A stretch of DNA of 52,797 bases from an uncultured Prevotellaceae bacterium (GCA_902771785.1 CACXYH010000023.1:1-52797); one strand, 5' to 3'; numbered from the stretch's first letter, positions 16,365 to 25,198 are shown. Numbers and translations are program-made. The notes: generated from the sequence alone by a model not told the origin.

Positions 16365-16402
16365 TTGTGCGCTTTCGCTCGCAAGTGTGCGGAATTGCAC
16401 GC
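16365..16402 (-). promoter_or_regulatory. paired enhancer dyads upstream of the permease operon
   Basis: TTGTGC-GCTTTC-GCTCGC (16365-16382) and GTGTGC-GGAATT-GCACGC (16385-16402) have centres 20 bases apart. Exactly 53 bases lie between the near edge and the sigma-54 element, the same as at the TolC operon. The promoter-proximal dyads of the two loci agree at 14 of 18 positions when aligned one base further right (6548 and 16366). Confidence 0.62.
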
Positions 16403-17494
16403 TCACAGCGAGATGGTGAACGTGGTGCCCTTGCCCTCCTGGCTGTCCACGCTGATGGTGCCGCCGTGCTTCAGGATAATCTGGCGGCAGAGGGCAAGGC
16501 CGATGCCCGTGCCGGAGGGCTTCGTGGTGAAGAAGGGGATGAAGGCGTGGTCGATGACGTCGGGCGACATGCCGCTGCCGTTGTCGCAGACGCAGATTTC
16601 GCCGTCGCCGTTCGTTATGACCTGAACTTCCGTGGCTCCGCTTTCGCAGGCATTCTTCACGAGATTGATGAGCACCTGCTCCAGCTGGGCGCGGTCGGCC
16701 GTCAGCATTCCTTCGCCTTGCGTCTTTACTTGCGGGTAAAGGGTCGTGACGTGTGCGAAAAGCTCGCTTGCGGGGAAGGTCGTTTTTTCTGGATTCTTGA
16801 TGCGCGTCAGCTGGCGGTAGCTCTCCACGAAGTCGAGCAGCGCATGGCAGCGGCGGTTGATGACGGCGAAAGCTTCAGAAGTACCCTCGGTGGCCGTAGG
16901 GTGAGTCAAAGTTTCGCTGATGGAAATGATAGGCGTGAGCGAGTTCATGATTTCGTGGGTGAGCACGCGGATGAGCTGCTGCCACGCTTCCATCTCCTGC
17001 CGCTGCATGAGCATTGCCACATCTTTCAGCGCCACCACCAGTCGCTGCTGCCCGTCGATGCGCAGGAGCACCGTCGAGAGGGCACAGCCATCCACCACGT
17101 CGTCGTGATGAGCGATTGCCTGCAGAATCTTTTCGGGAATGTAATCCTCCCCCTTTTTTGGGGATGAGAGGGCGGTTGCTGCATGGTTCATCCAGTCGAT
17201 GCGCCCGTTGGTAGCGCAGACGAAGAGCGCTGTGTCCACGTTTTCCGTGAGTTGCTGCATGTACTGTAGCTGCCGTTTCGCCTCGGTCAGCCGTACGTGC
17301 AGGTGCTCGTTTTCTTTTTCCGTCTCATGGTAGGCATAGAGCATGCGGCTCATGCGGCCATAGAGCTGGGCGCACAGCCATAGCAAAACCACCCCCAGTG
17401 CTATGGATGTCCACACCAGGCGGGCATGGATGCTGACGGCCAGTGCCGCCATCAGGGCCACGAGGCCCACGATATAGAGGGCGAACGTTTTCAT
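16403..17494 (-). CDS. sensor histidine kinase, partner of the sigma-54 regulator
   Basis: A 363-residue membrane kinase. Two helices (about 5-22 and 29-46) enclose almost no periplasmic loop, so it probably senses within the membrane or cytoplasm. A PAS-like domain spans about residues 75-165. The phospho-acceptor is H180 in VLTHEIMNSLTP. The ATPase part has an N-box (NLVKNACESG) and the G-boxes CDNGSGM and GTGIGLAL. The stop of the regulator gene overlaps its start by 4 bases, so the pair is coupled. The linker peptide SSPKKGEDY is encoded by a GC-rich palindrome also seen in other genes here. The signal is unknown; control of the neighbouring efflux genes is inferred. Confidence 0.88.
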   Translation of the reverse strand: MKTFALYIVGLVALMAALAVSIHARLVWTSIALGVVLLWLCAQLYGRMSRMLYAYHETEKENEHLHVRLTEAKRQLQYMQQLTENVDTALFVCATNGRIDWMNHAATALSSPKKGEDYIPEKILQAIAHHDDVVDGCALSTVLLRIDGQQRLVVALKDVAMLMQRQEMEAWQQLIRVLTHEIMNSLTPIISISETLTHPTATEGTSEAFAVINRRCHALLDFVESYRQLTRIKNPEKTTFPASELFAHVTTLYPQVKTQGEGMLTADRAQLEQVLINLVKNACESGATEVQVITNGDGEICVCDNGSGMSPDVIDHAFIPFFTTKPSGTGIGLALCRQIILKHGGTISVDSQEGKGTTFTISL

Positions 17495-18858
17495 TTGTTC
17501 AGTTTTCTGTAGAGTGCAAACCGTGTGATGCCCAGCAGTTCGGCAGCGCGGGTGATGTTGCCGCCCGCTATCTGCATGGCCCGCTCAATGGCTTCCTGCT
17601 CCAGTTGCTCCAGGTTCAGCGTCGGTGTCGGTGCCACTCGGCGTGCCGACTCCTTCAGTACGAAGTCCTGCGGGCCGAGCATTGGGCCCTTGCTCAGCAG
17701 CACGGCCCGCTCCACGGCGTGCATCAGCTCGCGCACGTTGCCGGGCCACGAGTGGCGCAGCAGCCGCTGGCGCGCCTCGCGGTTCAGCGTGGTCACCTCC
17801 TTATTATATTTACGTGCGTAGGTATGGAGGAAGTGTTCGGCCAGCAGAATCACGTCTTCGCCGCGCTCGCGTAGCGGCGGCATGGTTATTTCGATGGTGT
17901 TGATGCGATAGAGCAGGTCTTCGCGGAAGCGCCCTTCGGCCACCTCGGTATGAATATCGGCGTTCGTGGCACAGAGCAGTCGCACGTCGACGGCTGCCGT
18001 CTGCGTGCTGCCCAGACGCGAAATCTCGCGGCGTTCCAGCGCAGCCAGCAGCTTGGCCTGCAGCGACAGGGGCAGGTTGCCTATCTCGTCGAGGAAGAGC
18101 GTGCCGCCATTGGCCGTCTCCATGCGTCCGGCCTTCGCCTTGAGCGCCCCCGTGAACGCCCCTTTCTCGTAGCCGAACAGTTCGCTTTCGAACAGCTGTT
18201 CGGGCACGCTGCCCAAGTCTATGCTGACAAAAGGCTTTGCTGCGCGCCCGGAAAGGGCACAGAGCTGACGGGCCATCACGTCTTTGCCCGTGCCGTTTTC
18301 GCCCAGGATGAGCACGTTGGCATCGGTAGGTGCCACCTGCGCCACCGTCTGCAGCACACGCTGCATGACCGGGCTTTCGCCTACAATCGTCGGCGCGGCC
18401 GCTGCTCCGAAGGGCGATGCCGCCACCTCCATGCGCTGTTCCAGCAGTCGGCTCTTGTGGCGTTCGCGGCTCAGCTCGATGCCGGCAAAGAGCGTGGCCA
18501 GCAGCTTCGAGTTGTCCCATGGCTTGGTGATGAAGTCGGTAGCGCCGCTCTTCAGCGCTCGCACCGCCTTGTCGGCATCGGCATAGGCGGTCATCAGGAT
18601 GACCACGGCCTGCGCGTCGCGGTGCAGGATGTGCTCCAGCCACTCGAAACCCTCCTCGCCGCTGATGGCGTCGCGGCTGAAGTTCATGTCGAGCAGCACC
18701 ACGTCGGGGTGCATGAGCTCGTAGAAGCGGTCTGTCTGTTCCGGACTTTTCGCCACCCGTATGTCCTCCACCAGCGGCTTCAGCAGCAGGTTCAGCGCAA
18801 AGAGAATGTCTTCATTGTCGTCGACGACGAGCACTTTTCCTTTTTTCTTTTCTTCCAT
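17491..18858 (-). CDS. NtrC-type sigma-54-dependent response regulator
   Basis: A 455-residue regulator with three domains. The receiver has the phospho-acceptor D57 (VVLLDMNF) and K112. The AAA+ domain has Walker A GENGTGK (186-192), the sigma-54 contact loop GAFTGA (233-238) and Walker B LFLDEIG (254-260). The C-terminal Fis-type helix-turn-helix (ITRAAELLGITRFALYRKL) binds DNA. It would activate sigma-54 promoters after phosphorylation by the adjoining kinase. The sigma-54 promoters at 16296 and 6478 with their shared dyads are the obvious targets. It lies 29 bases after the CotH gene and may be read from the same transcript as the glycan genes. No rpoN is in the window. Confidence 0.92.
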   Translation of the reverse strand: MEEKKKGKVLVVDDNEDILFALNLLLKPLVEDIRVAKSPEQTDRFYELMHPDVVLLDMNFSRDAISGEEGFEWLEHILHRDAQAVVILMTAYADADKAVRALKSGATDFITKPWDNSKLLATLFAGIELSRERHKSRLLEQRMEVAASPFGAAAAPTIVGESPVMQRVLQTVAQVAPTDANVLILGENGTGKDVMARQLCALSGRAAKPFVSIDLGSVPEQLFESELFGYEKGAFTGALKAKAGRMETANGGTLFLDEIGNLPLSLQAKLLAALERREISRLGSTQTAAVDVRLLCATNADIHTEVAEGRFREDLLYRINTIEITMPPLRERGEDVILLAEHFLHTYARKYNKEVTTLNREARQRLLRHSWPGNVRELMHAVERAVLLSKGPMLGPQDFVLKESARRVAPTPTLNLEQLEQEAIERAMQIAGGNITRAAELLGITRFALYRKLNK

Positions 18859-18887
18859 ATTTTCGGGTTGTTTCTTCTGTCGGCACG

Positions 18888-20909
18888 TTATTTCTTCACG
18901 AACTTGGCCGTGCGCTGATGGCCGCCGGCCTGCCAGCTGACGATGTAGAGCCCGGCAGGCAGGTGGGTGGCGTCATATTCGCTGTCGGCGCGGAAGCGGC
19001 CGGCCAGGCGTCCGCTGGCGGCATGGATGCTGGCGGTGAAGGTATGCAGGGCCGCAGGCGTGGCCGAAGCGAAGTGGAGCGTCTGCGTCTGCGGGTTGTA
19101 GGCCAGTGCATATTCGTCGGGTTCGGCCACGGGGTCGATGCCGGCCAGGTCGGCAGGCAATGCACTGTGGGGCTTGATGCGCCACAGCCGATTGGTGCTT
19201 TCGCCGTTGCGGCTGTCGTTGGTGTAGCTCAGGATGGGCGTATAGTCGGCCGCGTTGCCTCCGTTCAGGTTGGCAATGTGCTGGGTGTAGGCGTTCAGCA
19301 GGTTATAGTAGCCTTCTGTTCCCTGCGGAACGAAGGTCCAGAGCTGTCGCCGTGAGCTGGCATCGGGCGTGGCCGTGTTCAGCTGTGTGCCCACGTTGGT
19401 CGTTGGCCCCACGCTGCCCGTGGTGGGGTCGTTCAGTGCCAGGCCCGTGGCACGGTTGATGAGCTGGTAGTGGTCGCCCACTTGCCTGATCATCCAGTCC
19501 TGCTGTTCGCTGGCGGGGTTGATGGTCAGCTGCACGAGGGCGTTGCCTTGCAGGTCGATGGCTTTCGAGGTCTTGGCGTTGATGAGGTGGTAGTAGTAGG
19601 CTCCCAGCTCGAAGGGCGGCGTGGGCTCGTCGGGTTTACGGTTGGCAAACGCTTCGAGCAGGTAGTCGCAATGCTGGTAGATGAAGTCCTTGAGGTCGCT
19701 GACGTACTGGTCGTAGCTGGAGTAGAGCACCACTTCGTGGTACATGCGGCGGCTGATGCCCCATTTTTCGTAGTTCAGTTGCTGCGACTGGCTGAGCAGT
19801 GCCTGCAGGCTGTCGACCTTGGCCTGCATGTACTCCACGAGCCCTGCGTCGAGCAGTTGCTCGTAGCGGTGGTAGACGGTGCGCTGAAACCAGGGGTCCT
19901 GCCACATGCGGTTGACCCAGGCGCGCGAGCCGTTGTAGCCGATGTCGGCCATCAGCGTGCGCACGGAGCTGTTCTGTCCCTTCTCCGACTGCACGCGGTA
20001 GTCGTTGTTGTAGGCAATGTCGTAGTCCCACAGCGGTCCCCAGAACAGCCGGGGGTTGTCCTTCTCCTTATAGAAGTAGGTGCTGTAGAAGCCGTCGAGG
20101 TTGGCGCTCACCTCGGTACAGATGTACCAGTCTATGAGCGACAGGGTGTCTACATAGGCCCGGTAGCCCCGCTCCGCATCGGCAAAGTAGGTGGCGTTGA
20201 GTGCGCGTTCGAAGGTCTGGTTGATGTAGTTCTTGATGTAGGTGGTCTGGCTGGCGGCTATCTCGTCGTCCTCGGGGTAGTGAATGCGTATGGGCGCCTG
20301 ATAGTGGGCCGAGGTGAAGCAGTTGCCGTCGCGAAAGCCGTCGACCTCCAGCAGGTAGCCGCCCGTCGTGTTGTCGCCCTGAGTGAGGGGGTAGGGCTGC
20401 TCGCTGATGTCTACGCGCCCCTTCCTGACGTCAATCTGGTCGCTGATCTGGTAGTTGCCCTGATAGACATTGTTCAGCACCACGTCGATGAACTTGGCAG
20501 CGGGGTTGAACTTGAGCGACGTAAACGCGCCCAGCGCTGAGGTCAGCGCGTTGCGCATCAGCGTCTTGTCGCCGGCGTTGGCCAGCAGCGTCCACTTCTT
20601 GGCCTTGGCCCGTTGGCTGCCTAAGAACCGCTCCTTGTTCAGGAACTTGATTTTGTATGGTTTCTTCGACATGTTCCAGGTGGAGTTGCCGCGTCCGCGA
20701 ATCGACACCGAGTCGTAGCTCGTCACCTGGTCTTGCTCGTCGACGTAGTGCAGCCGGCAGTATTTGTAGACCGTCTTGCTGGTGATGCTCTGTCCGTCGA
20801 AGGTCTCGATGTAGAGCGTGGGCAGGTCGGTCATCCGCGTGTATTGGGCGCGTAGTGGCTGCGCCAGCAGGCAGCACGCCGTGAGTAGCAGGAACAGCAG
20901 TTTCTTCAT
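18888..20909 (-). CDS. CotH-like kinase-fold secreted protein with lectin-like and sorting domains
   Basis: A 673-residue exported protein. A signal peptide (MKKLLFLLLTACCLLAQPLRA) is followed by a CotH-type domain over about residues 30-400 (VSIRGRGNSTWNMSKKPYKI and MRNALTSALGAF are family phrases). A ricin-like segment follows near 430-570 (YYHLINAKTSKAIDLQGNAL). The C-terminal beta domain ends LPAGLYIVSWQAGG and HQRTAKFVKK, typical of type IX secretion sorting tails. So it is probably displayed on the cell surface. The CotH family includes kinases that modify proteins. The frame extends far upstream inside the neighbouring gene, but the signal peptide starts at 20909, 4 bases inside the GH51 stop, showing coupling to it. 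Confidence 0.82.
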   Translation of the reverse strand: MKKLLFLLLTACCLLAQPLRAQYTRMTDLPTLYIETFDGQSITSKTVYKYCRLHYVDEQDQVTSYDSVSIRGRGNSTWNMSKKPYKIKFLNKERFLGSQRAKAKKWTLLANAGDKTLMRNALTSALGAFTSLKFNPAAKFIDVVLNNVYQGNYQISDQIDVRKGRVDISEQPYPLTQGDNTTGGYLLEVDGFRDGNCFTSAHYQAPIRIHYPEDDEIAASQTTYIKNYINQTFERALNATYFADAERGYRAYVDTLSLIDWYICTEVSANLDGFYSTYFYKEKDNPRLFWGPLWDYDIAYNNDYRVQSEKGQNSSVRTLMADIGYNGSRAWVNRMWQDPWFQRTVYHRYEQLLDAGLVEYMQAKVDSLQALLSQSQQLNYEKWGISRRMYHEVVLYSSYDQYVSDLKDFIYQHCDYLLEAFANRKPDEPTPPFELGAYYYHLINAKTSKAIDLQGNALVQLTINPASEQQDWMIRQVGDHYQLINRATGLALNDPTTGSVGPTTNVGTQLNTATPDASSRRQLWTFVPQGTEGYYNLLNAYTQHIANLNGGNAADYTPILSYTNDSRNGESTNRLWRIKPHSALPADLAGIDPVAEPDEYALAYNPQTQTLHFASATPAALHTFTASIHAASGRLAGRFRADSEYDATHLPAGLYIVSWQAGGHQRTAKFVKK

Positions 20910-23422
20910 TGGGCATCCATTTGAATGATTCGCAGTGAGTAGGGGGGCAGCGTGATTTGGTTGCCGGCCGTTCCGCTGTAGGGTTGAACGCGGGCGTCGG
21001 TGACTGCCCCTTGGAATCCCTCGCACTTCGCCGTGGCCGGAATGTCGAGTCCGCTGATGCTCAGCTGCAGATCCACGGGCAGCGCGTTCACCAGCTTGAT
21101 GTAGGTACGACCCGTCTTCGAGTCCTTCACCACGCTGGCTCCCGTGCGGTGTTGCAGTTCCGAGTGCGTCATCTGTAGCTTCGAGTCTATGTAGCGGTCG
21201 CCGCTGTTCACGCTGAACAGGCGCTGCACCTCGTAGGCCGGCGTAGGCCGCACGCTGGTGTTCGAGAAGTAGATCATGTCGGGGTTCCAGTTTGAGTGTC
21301 CGTCCTTGCAGAGCAGTGGAGCGTAGGAAGTCATCTCCACCACGTCGCCGTTGCGCTCGATGTCGGTCAGGTAGAGCGCCTCGCTGAGGGCCGTCTCGGT
21401 ATTGGGTCGCTTGGTGTGGGTAGAGGCAGCCCACTCGCCCAAGTACACCTTCGGTGCCTGGCGGTCATACTGGTCGTAGTAGTTGCGATGGTGCATGAAC
21501 CAGCCCGTCGACTCATAGTAGTGCTCGTCGACCATGTATTGCAGGTCGGGGTGCTTCTTGGTGAAGTCCCATCCCTCGATGTAGTCGGCCGAAGGTGTGT
21601 GGAAGGGCCCCACGGTGCCGCAAATCTTGATGTCGGGATACTTCGCCCGGATGGCGCGGCAAATCATCTCGTAGCGTTCCTCGAACACCGTCGAGATGAT
21701 GTCTTCGTTGCCTATACCTATATATTTCAGATTAAAAGGCTCCGGATGGCCCGCGTCGGCCCGCATCTTAGCCCACTTCGAGGTGGCTGGATCGCCGTTG
21801 GCCCACTCGATCAAATCGAGCAATTCCTGGATGTAGGCCGGCATCTCGTCCATGGGAATGCCTCCCTGCTGGCCTCCGAACCCCTCGCGGTTGTTGACAG
21901 AGTTCTGGCAGGGCACGCCGGCAGCCAGCACGGGCAGCGGCTCGGCACCGATGTCTTCGCAGAACTGGAAGTACTCGTAGAAGCCCAGTCCGCGCGTCTG
22001 GTGGTAGTGCCAGATGTTGAAGTCGGGCTTGCGGTCCTGCAGCGGCCCCACTGTGTGCTGCCAGTGGTAGATGTTCTCCAGCCCCTGTCCGTGGGTCATG
22101 CAGCCGCCGGGGAAGCGCACAAACTTAGGATGCAGGGCGGCAATCACCTCGGCCAGGTCCTTGCGCAGTCCGTTCTTCCGGTTCTTGAAGGTCTCCTGGG
22201 GGAAGAGGCTCACCATGTCGATGGCTGCCTGCTGCTTGCCCTGCGGCAGCAACAGCAGGCGAGCCTTGGGCTCCGTGCGCTTGGCTGTCAGCGTCAGCGA
22301 GTACTGTTGCCAGCTCTCGGCGCTCTTCGCTTTCAGCTTCGACTTCGCAATCACGGTTCCATCGCTGGCCAGCAAGGCCACAACGAAGTTCTTCTTTCCC
22401 CGCACGAAGAGGGAGAAATCGTATTTTTTGCCCATTTCAACGGCTATTCCGTCCCATCCTTCGTTCCAGAGCGAGTCGCTCGTCACGACGGCATAGTGGG
22501 GGTTGTTCGTGCTCAGCGGCGTCTCCTTGGCAATGGTGATGGGCGCATTGGAGTGCCAGGCCGTGGTGGCATTCCATTCGCCGCGGTCTTTGCCGTTATA
22601 CTCGAAGTCGCGGTTCTGCACCAGCTCGGCATAGAGTCCGCCGTCGGCCGCATAGCTGATGTCCTCGAAGAAGATGCCGATGAGCTTGTCGCTGATGGCC
22701 TTCTGCCGGCTCAGGTCTACGCTCAGCGTGGCCTTGACCGGCTCCTTGAGCCACGACAGGTTCTTCGCGTCGTCGTGCATCCGCTCGGCAGAGCGGTGTC
22801 CATCATCGGCCTGTTGCTTGAAGAAAGCGTCGATTTTCTGCCATTCCATCGCAGAAATCCTGAATTTATTGCCCTCCGTCAGCTTGCCGCCGACGGTGGC
22901 CGTGTCGCGTTTCCAGGCCTCATCGCCTATCTGGGTGGCGCGGTCGGGCGTGAAGTGGCGGAAGTTCGGGGTGGCCGATGTCCAGCGCTTGCCTTGCGGC
23001 GACTTGAAGAATACGTCGAAAGTGCCGTCCTGGTTCTCGTAGACCACCGGCTCCAGGCAGTTCTTGGTCGACATGCGCGGATAGTCCTGCGGCCGCCATG
23101 TGATGAGGTCGGGGCTGTAGGCAGCGGCAAAGGCCGGCGTGCGGTCGTTCACTTGGAACACCAGTCGCCATGTGCCGTCCTTGGCATGACACACGAACGG
23201 GTGGTGCATGCGCTTCTCGGCGCCCCATGTGCCGTAGTCGCTCGAGCAGAGTTGGCCGCGTTCTTGCCATGAGTTGCCGTCGTGCCAGGCGATGCGCAGA
23301 CCTGCGCGCTCGTCGGGACTATAGATAAAAATTTGCACCGGCTCTGTAGGAGCCTGTGCAAATACCATCGATTTCATCGACAGAAAAGCCGTGCAGGCCA
23401 GTAGTCTAAGTAGCTTTTTCAT
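20906..23422 (-). CDS. GH51 alpha-L-arabinofuranosidase with an N-terminal beta-propeller-like domain
   Basis: An 838-residue secreted glycosidase. After a signal peptide (about 1-22) residues 25-200 resemble the blades of GH43-like proteins (PFVCHAKDGTWRLVF, AAAYSPDLITWRPQDYP). From about 235 the GH51 module begins (GIFFEDISYAADGGLYAELV). A carbohydrate-binding-like insert lies at about 290-410, and the catalytic barrel has FVRFPGGCM, acid/base E573 (IGIGNED) and nucleophile E663 (VYLGEWAAS). It removes arabinose side chains from arabinan or arabinoxylan. It lies 12 bases behind the M16 peptidase gene and overlaps the CotH gene. The N-terminal module has lost recognisable GH43 catalytic residues, so it may only bind. 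Confidence 0.88.
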   Translation of the reverse strand: MKKLLRLLACTAFLSMKSMVFAQAPTEPVQIFIYSPDERAGLRIAWHDGNSWQERGQLCSSDYGTWGAEKRMHHPFVCHAKDGTWRLVFQVNDRTPAFAAAYSPDLITWRPQDYPRMSTKNCLEPVVYENQDGTFDVFFKSPQGKRWTSATPNFRHFTPDRATQIGDEAWKRDTATVGGKLTEGNKFRISAMEWQKIDAFFKQQADDGHRSAERMHDDAKNLSWLKEPVKATLSVDLSRQKAISDKLIGIFFEDISYAADGGLYAELVQNRDFEYNGKDRGEWNATTAWHSNAPITIAKETPLSTNNPHYAVVTSDSLWNEGWDGIAVEMGKKYDFSLFVRGKKNFVVALLASDGTVIAKSKLKAKSAESWQQYSLTLTAKRTEPKARLLLLPQGKQQAAIDMVSLFPQETFKNRKNGLRKDLAEVIAALHPKFVRFPGGCMTHGQGLENIYHWQHTVGPLQDRKPDFNIWHYHQTRGLGFYEYFQFCEDIGAEPLPVLAAGVPCQNSVNNREGFGGQQGGIPMDEMPAYIQELLDLIEWANGDPATSKWAKMRADAGHPEPFNLKYIGIGNEDIISTVFEERYEMICRAIRAKYPDIKICGTVGPFHTPSADYIEGWDFTKKHPDLQYMVDEHYYESTGWFMHHRNYYDQYDRQAPKVYLGEWAASTHTKRPNTETALSEALYLTDIERNGDVVEMTSYAPLLCKDGHSNWNPDMIYFSNTSVRPTPAYEVQRLFSVNSGDRYIDSKLQMTHSELQHRTGASVVKDSKTGRTYIKLVNALPVDLQLSISGLDIPATAKCEGFQGAVTDARVQPYSGTAGNQITLPPYSLRIIQMDAQ

Positions 23423-23434
23423 ATCAGTTTGTTT

Positions 23435-24679
23435 TTATTGGTAAATCAGCGTTTGCATGCTTTCCTCGGCGAAGACGTCGCGGGCCACGGCCTGCAGGTC
23501 GGCCGGTGTGAGCGCATCGACGTGGTTCATGACGTGCGTCAGGTCGGCCACTTCGCCCCGATGCAGGAAGTTTCGGGCAAAGTCGAGCGTGAAGTTCTCA
23601 CGGTTCTCGCAGGCAATGGCCAGCTGTCCGCGCAGCTGTTGCTTCGCCGCTTTCAGCTGGGTGGGCGTCAGTGGCTTGGCCATGAGTTTGTCGAGCTCGC
23701 GGCGCACGAGCCGCAGGCAGCGCTTCACGTCGTGGGTGTCGCATCCGAAGTAGACCGACCAGGCTCCCGTGTCGCCGTAGCTCACCATCGAGCTCTCCAC
23801 GGTGTAGACCAGTGCGTTGCGCTCGCGCAGGGCCAGGTTCAGCCTCGAGTTCATGCCCGGGCCGCCCAGGATGTTATTTAATAGGTATAGGCTCCAGCGG
23901 CGCGCGTCGCCCGTGGGGTAGGCCACGGTGCCCAGCATGACGTGGGCCTGGTGCGTGTCTTTCTGGCGGATGGTGGTGTGCTGCCCTCCACGGGCCGGTG
24001 CTGCCGTCGGCTGTTCGGCGGGGTGGGCTGCCTGCTTGGTGCGCATCGTGCCCTGCAGCTTCGCGTCGGCGCGCTCCAGCACTCGTTGAAATCGCGAAAA
24101 ATCCACGTCGCCGCTGGCAAACACCACGCAGTTGTCGGGCCGGTACCAGCGCTCGGTGAAGCGGCGTGCGTCTTCGCTCCGATAGCCCCTCACCTGGCGC
24201 TCCGAGCCCAAGATGTTGTGTCCCAGGGGGTGTCCGGCAAAGAGAATATCCTCGAATTCATCGAATATCAGCTCTGCCGGCGAGTCTTCGTAGCTCTCGA
24301 TTTCATCGCACACCACGAGACTTTCCTTCTCGACCTCGGCCTGCGGATACTGGCTGTGGAACACGATGTCGAACAGCACGTCGACGGCCCGCGGCAGATG
24401 CTCGCGCAGCACGGCACAGTAGAATACCGTGTCTTCCTTGTTGGTGAAGGCGTTCAGTTCGCCCCCGATACCCTCGAGCGCGTTGATGATTTGCACGGCC
24501 GAGCGTCGCTCGGTGCCTTTGAATGAGAGGTGCTCGCAGAAATGGGCCAGTCCTTCCTCGCCTTTCTCCTCGTTGCGGGTGCCCGCACCCACGGCTATTC
24601 CGCAGTAGACCACGGGCGATGCCGTGGGCAACAGCACGCCTTTGAGCCCTGAAGGCAGCGTTATTGTTTCGTAGTTCAT
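23435..24679 (-). CDS. M16-family (insulinase/PqqL-like) zinc peptidase
   Basis: A 414-residue M16 protease with the inverted zinc motif HFCEH (H46, E49, H50) and the third ligand E126 in VVCDEIESYED. An N-terminal active half and a C-terminal half (MLGTVAYPTGDARRWSLYLLNNILGG, with R/Y-containing pocket residues near the end) match the single-chain processing-peptidase type. It has no signal peptide, so it is cytosolic or exported by other means. It is first in a long minus-strand run that continues through GH51, CotH and the regulator pair. The upstream TTG at 24688 is part of the -7 box, so ATG 24679 is the start, giving a nearly leaderless message. Confidence 0.88.
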   Translation of the reverse strand: MNYETITLPSGLKGVLLPTASPVVYCGIAVGAGTRNEEKGEEGLAHFCEHLSFKGTERRSAVQIINALEGIGGELNAFTNKEDTVFYCAVLREHLPRAVDVLFDIVFHSQYPQAEVEKESLVVCDEIESYEDSPAELIFDEFEDILFAGHPLGHNILGSERQVRGYRSEDARRFTERWYRPDNCVVFASGDVDFSRFQRVLERADAKLQGTMRTKQAAHPAEQPTAAPARGGQHTTIRQKDTHQAHVMLGTVAYPTGDARRWSLYLLNNILGGPGMNSRLNLALRERNALVYTVESSMVSYGDTGAWSVYFGCDTHDVKRCLRLVRRELDKLMAKPLTPTQLKAAKQQLRGQLAIACENRENFTLDFARNFLHRGEVADLTHVMNHVDALTPADLQAVARDVFAEESMQTLIYQ

Positions 24680-24685
24680 AGGCTG

Positions 24686-24693
24686 CAAAGGTA
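24686..24693 (-). promoter_or_regulatory. -7 box directly before the M16 start codon
   Basis: TACCTTTG on the minus strand ends six bases before the ATG at 24679. Transcription should begin at or within a few bases of the start codon. No TTG is found 20 bases upstream, so the -33 element is weak. Confidence 0.55.
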
Positions 24694-24773
24694 CAAAAAG
24701 ATTTCCATACCGCAGAATTTAAACTTAAATTCTTGAAATTTTAGCTTAAATTCCAAGAATAAGAGCCAACGAG

Positions 24774-25040
24774 GTGCCGACGAAGTATGTGCTCTCTACC
24801 ACCGAGCGCGAACTGAGGGCCAAGCCCCAAACGCTTACGTACCTTATTATTATATTGGTGCTGCTGAGCGTTATTATGATCGGTGGCACGGTGAGCTATT
24901 ATCGGCGCAAGCAGCAGGCCGAGCGGCAGTTGCGCCAGATAAGGGAGGAGCGCGAACAGCGCTCACAGCCCGTGCAAGCGCTGATGAAAGCCGAGGAAGA
25001 GGCATTCCTGCAGAGCGATTACTACCAGTTAGTAATGTAA
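24774..25040 (+). CDS. small single-pass membrane protein, possibly a regulator remnant
   Basis: An 88-codon frame starting at GTG 24774. It encodes a short polar N-terminus, one membrane helix (LTYLIIILVLLSVIMIGG, about residues 21-38) and a charged coiled-coil-like tail with many Arg, Gln and Glu, ending AEEEAFLQSDYYQLVM. The helix-then-coil layout with a FLQSDYY-like motif resembles the end of the TPR-type membrane regulators found in Bacteroidota, so this may be the last part of a lost gene. In-frame stops lie just upstream (24747). A terminator follows at 25061. Function unknown. Confidence 0.45.
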   Translation: MPTKYVLSTTERELRAKPQTLTYLIIILVLLSVIMIGGTVSYYRRKQQAERQLRQIREEREQRSQPVQALMKAEEEAFLQSDYYQLVM

Positions 25041-25060
25041 CCCGGAAACGGCCGTAAACG

Positions 25061-25100
25061 GCAGTGCTGGCATGCGATATGTCGGCACTGCTTTGTATTT
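25061..25100 (+). terminator. intrinsic terminator
   Basis: GCAGTGC and GCACTGC arms (7 bp, 17-base loop) are followed by TTTGTATTTTG. It closes the small membrane-protein transcript before the xylanase promoter. Confidence 0.6.
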
Positions 25101-25158
25101 TGTTTCATATAAAAAGAGATTTGAAACACGCGAAAAACACTTTATGCACAAAAAGCCG

Positions 25159-25166
25159 TAACTTTG
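25159..25166 (+). promoter_or_regulatory. -7 box of the xylanase gene
   Basis: TAACTTTG fits TAnnTTTG and lies 32 bases before the ATG at 25199. No convincing -33 TTG is present. Confidence 0.55.
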
Positions 25167-25198
25167 CACCCAACTAACTAAAATATTATTGAATAGCT

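Noticed and set aside
18875-18892. Plus-strand TCGGCACG-TTAT-TTCT as a sigma-54 site
   Set aside because: The -24 half has a mismatch, the -12 half does not fit, and no plus-strand gene follows.
20910-21434. N-terminal extension of the CotH-like protein inside the GH51 gene
   Set aside because: The extra 175 residues are an out-of-frame reading of GH51 codons; the signal peptide at 20909 fixes the start.
21296-23272. Plus-strand open frame of 658 codons opposite the GH51 gene
   Set aside because: Antisense to a gene with both catalytic GH51 residues; composition is typical of a shadow frame.
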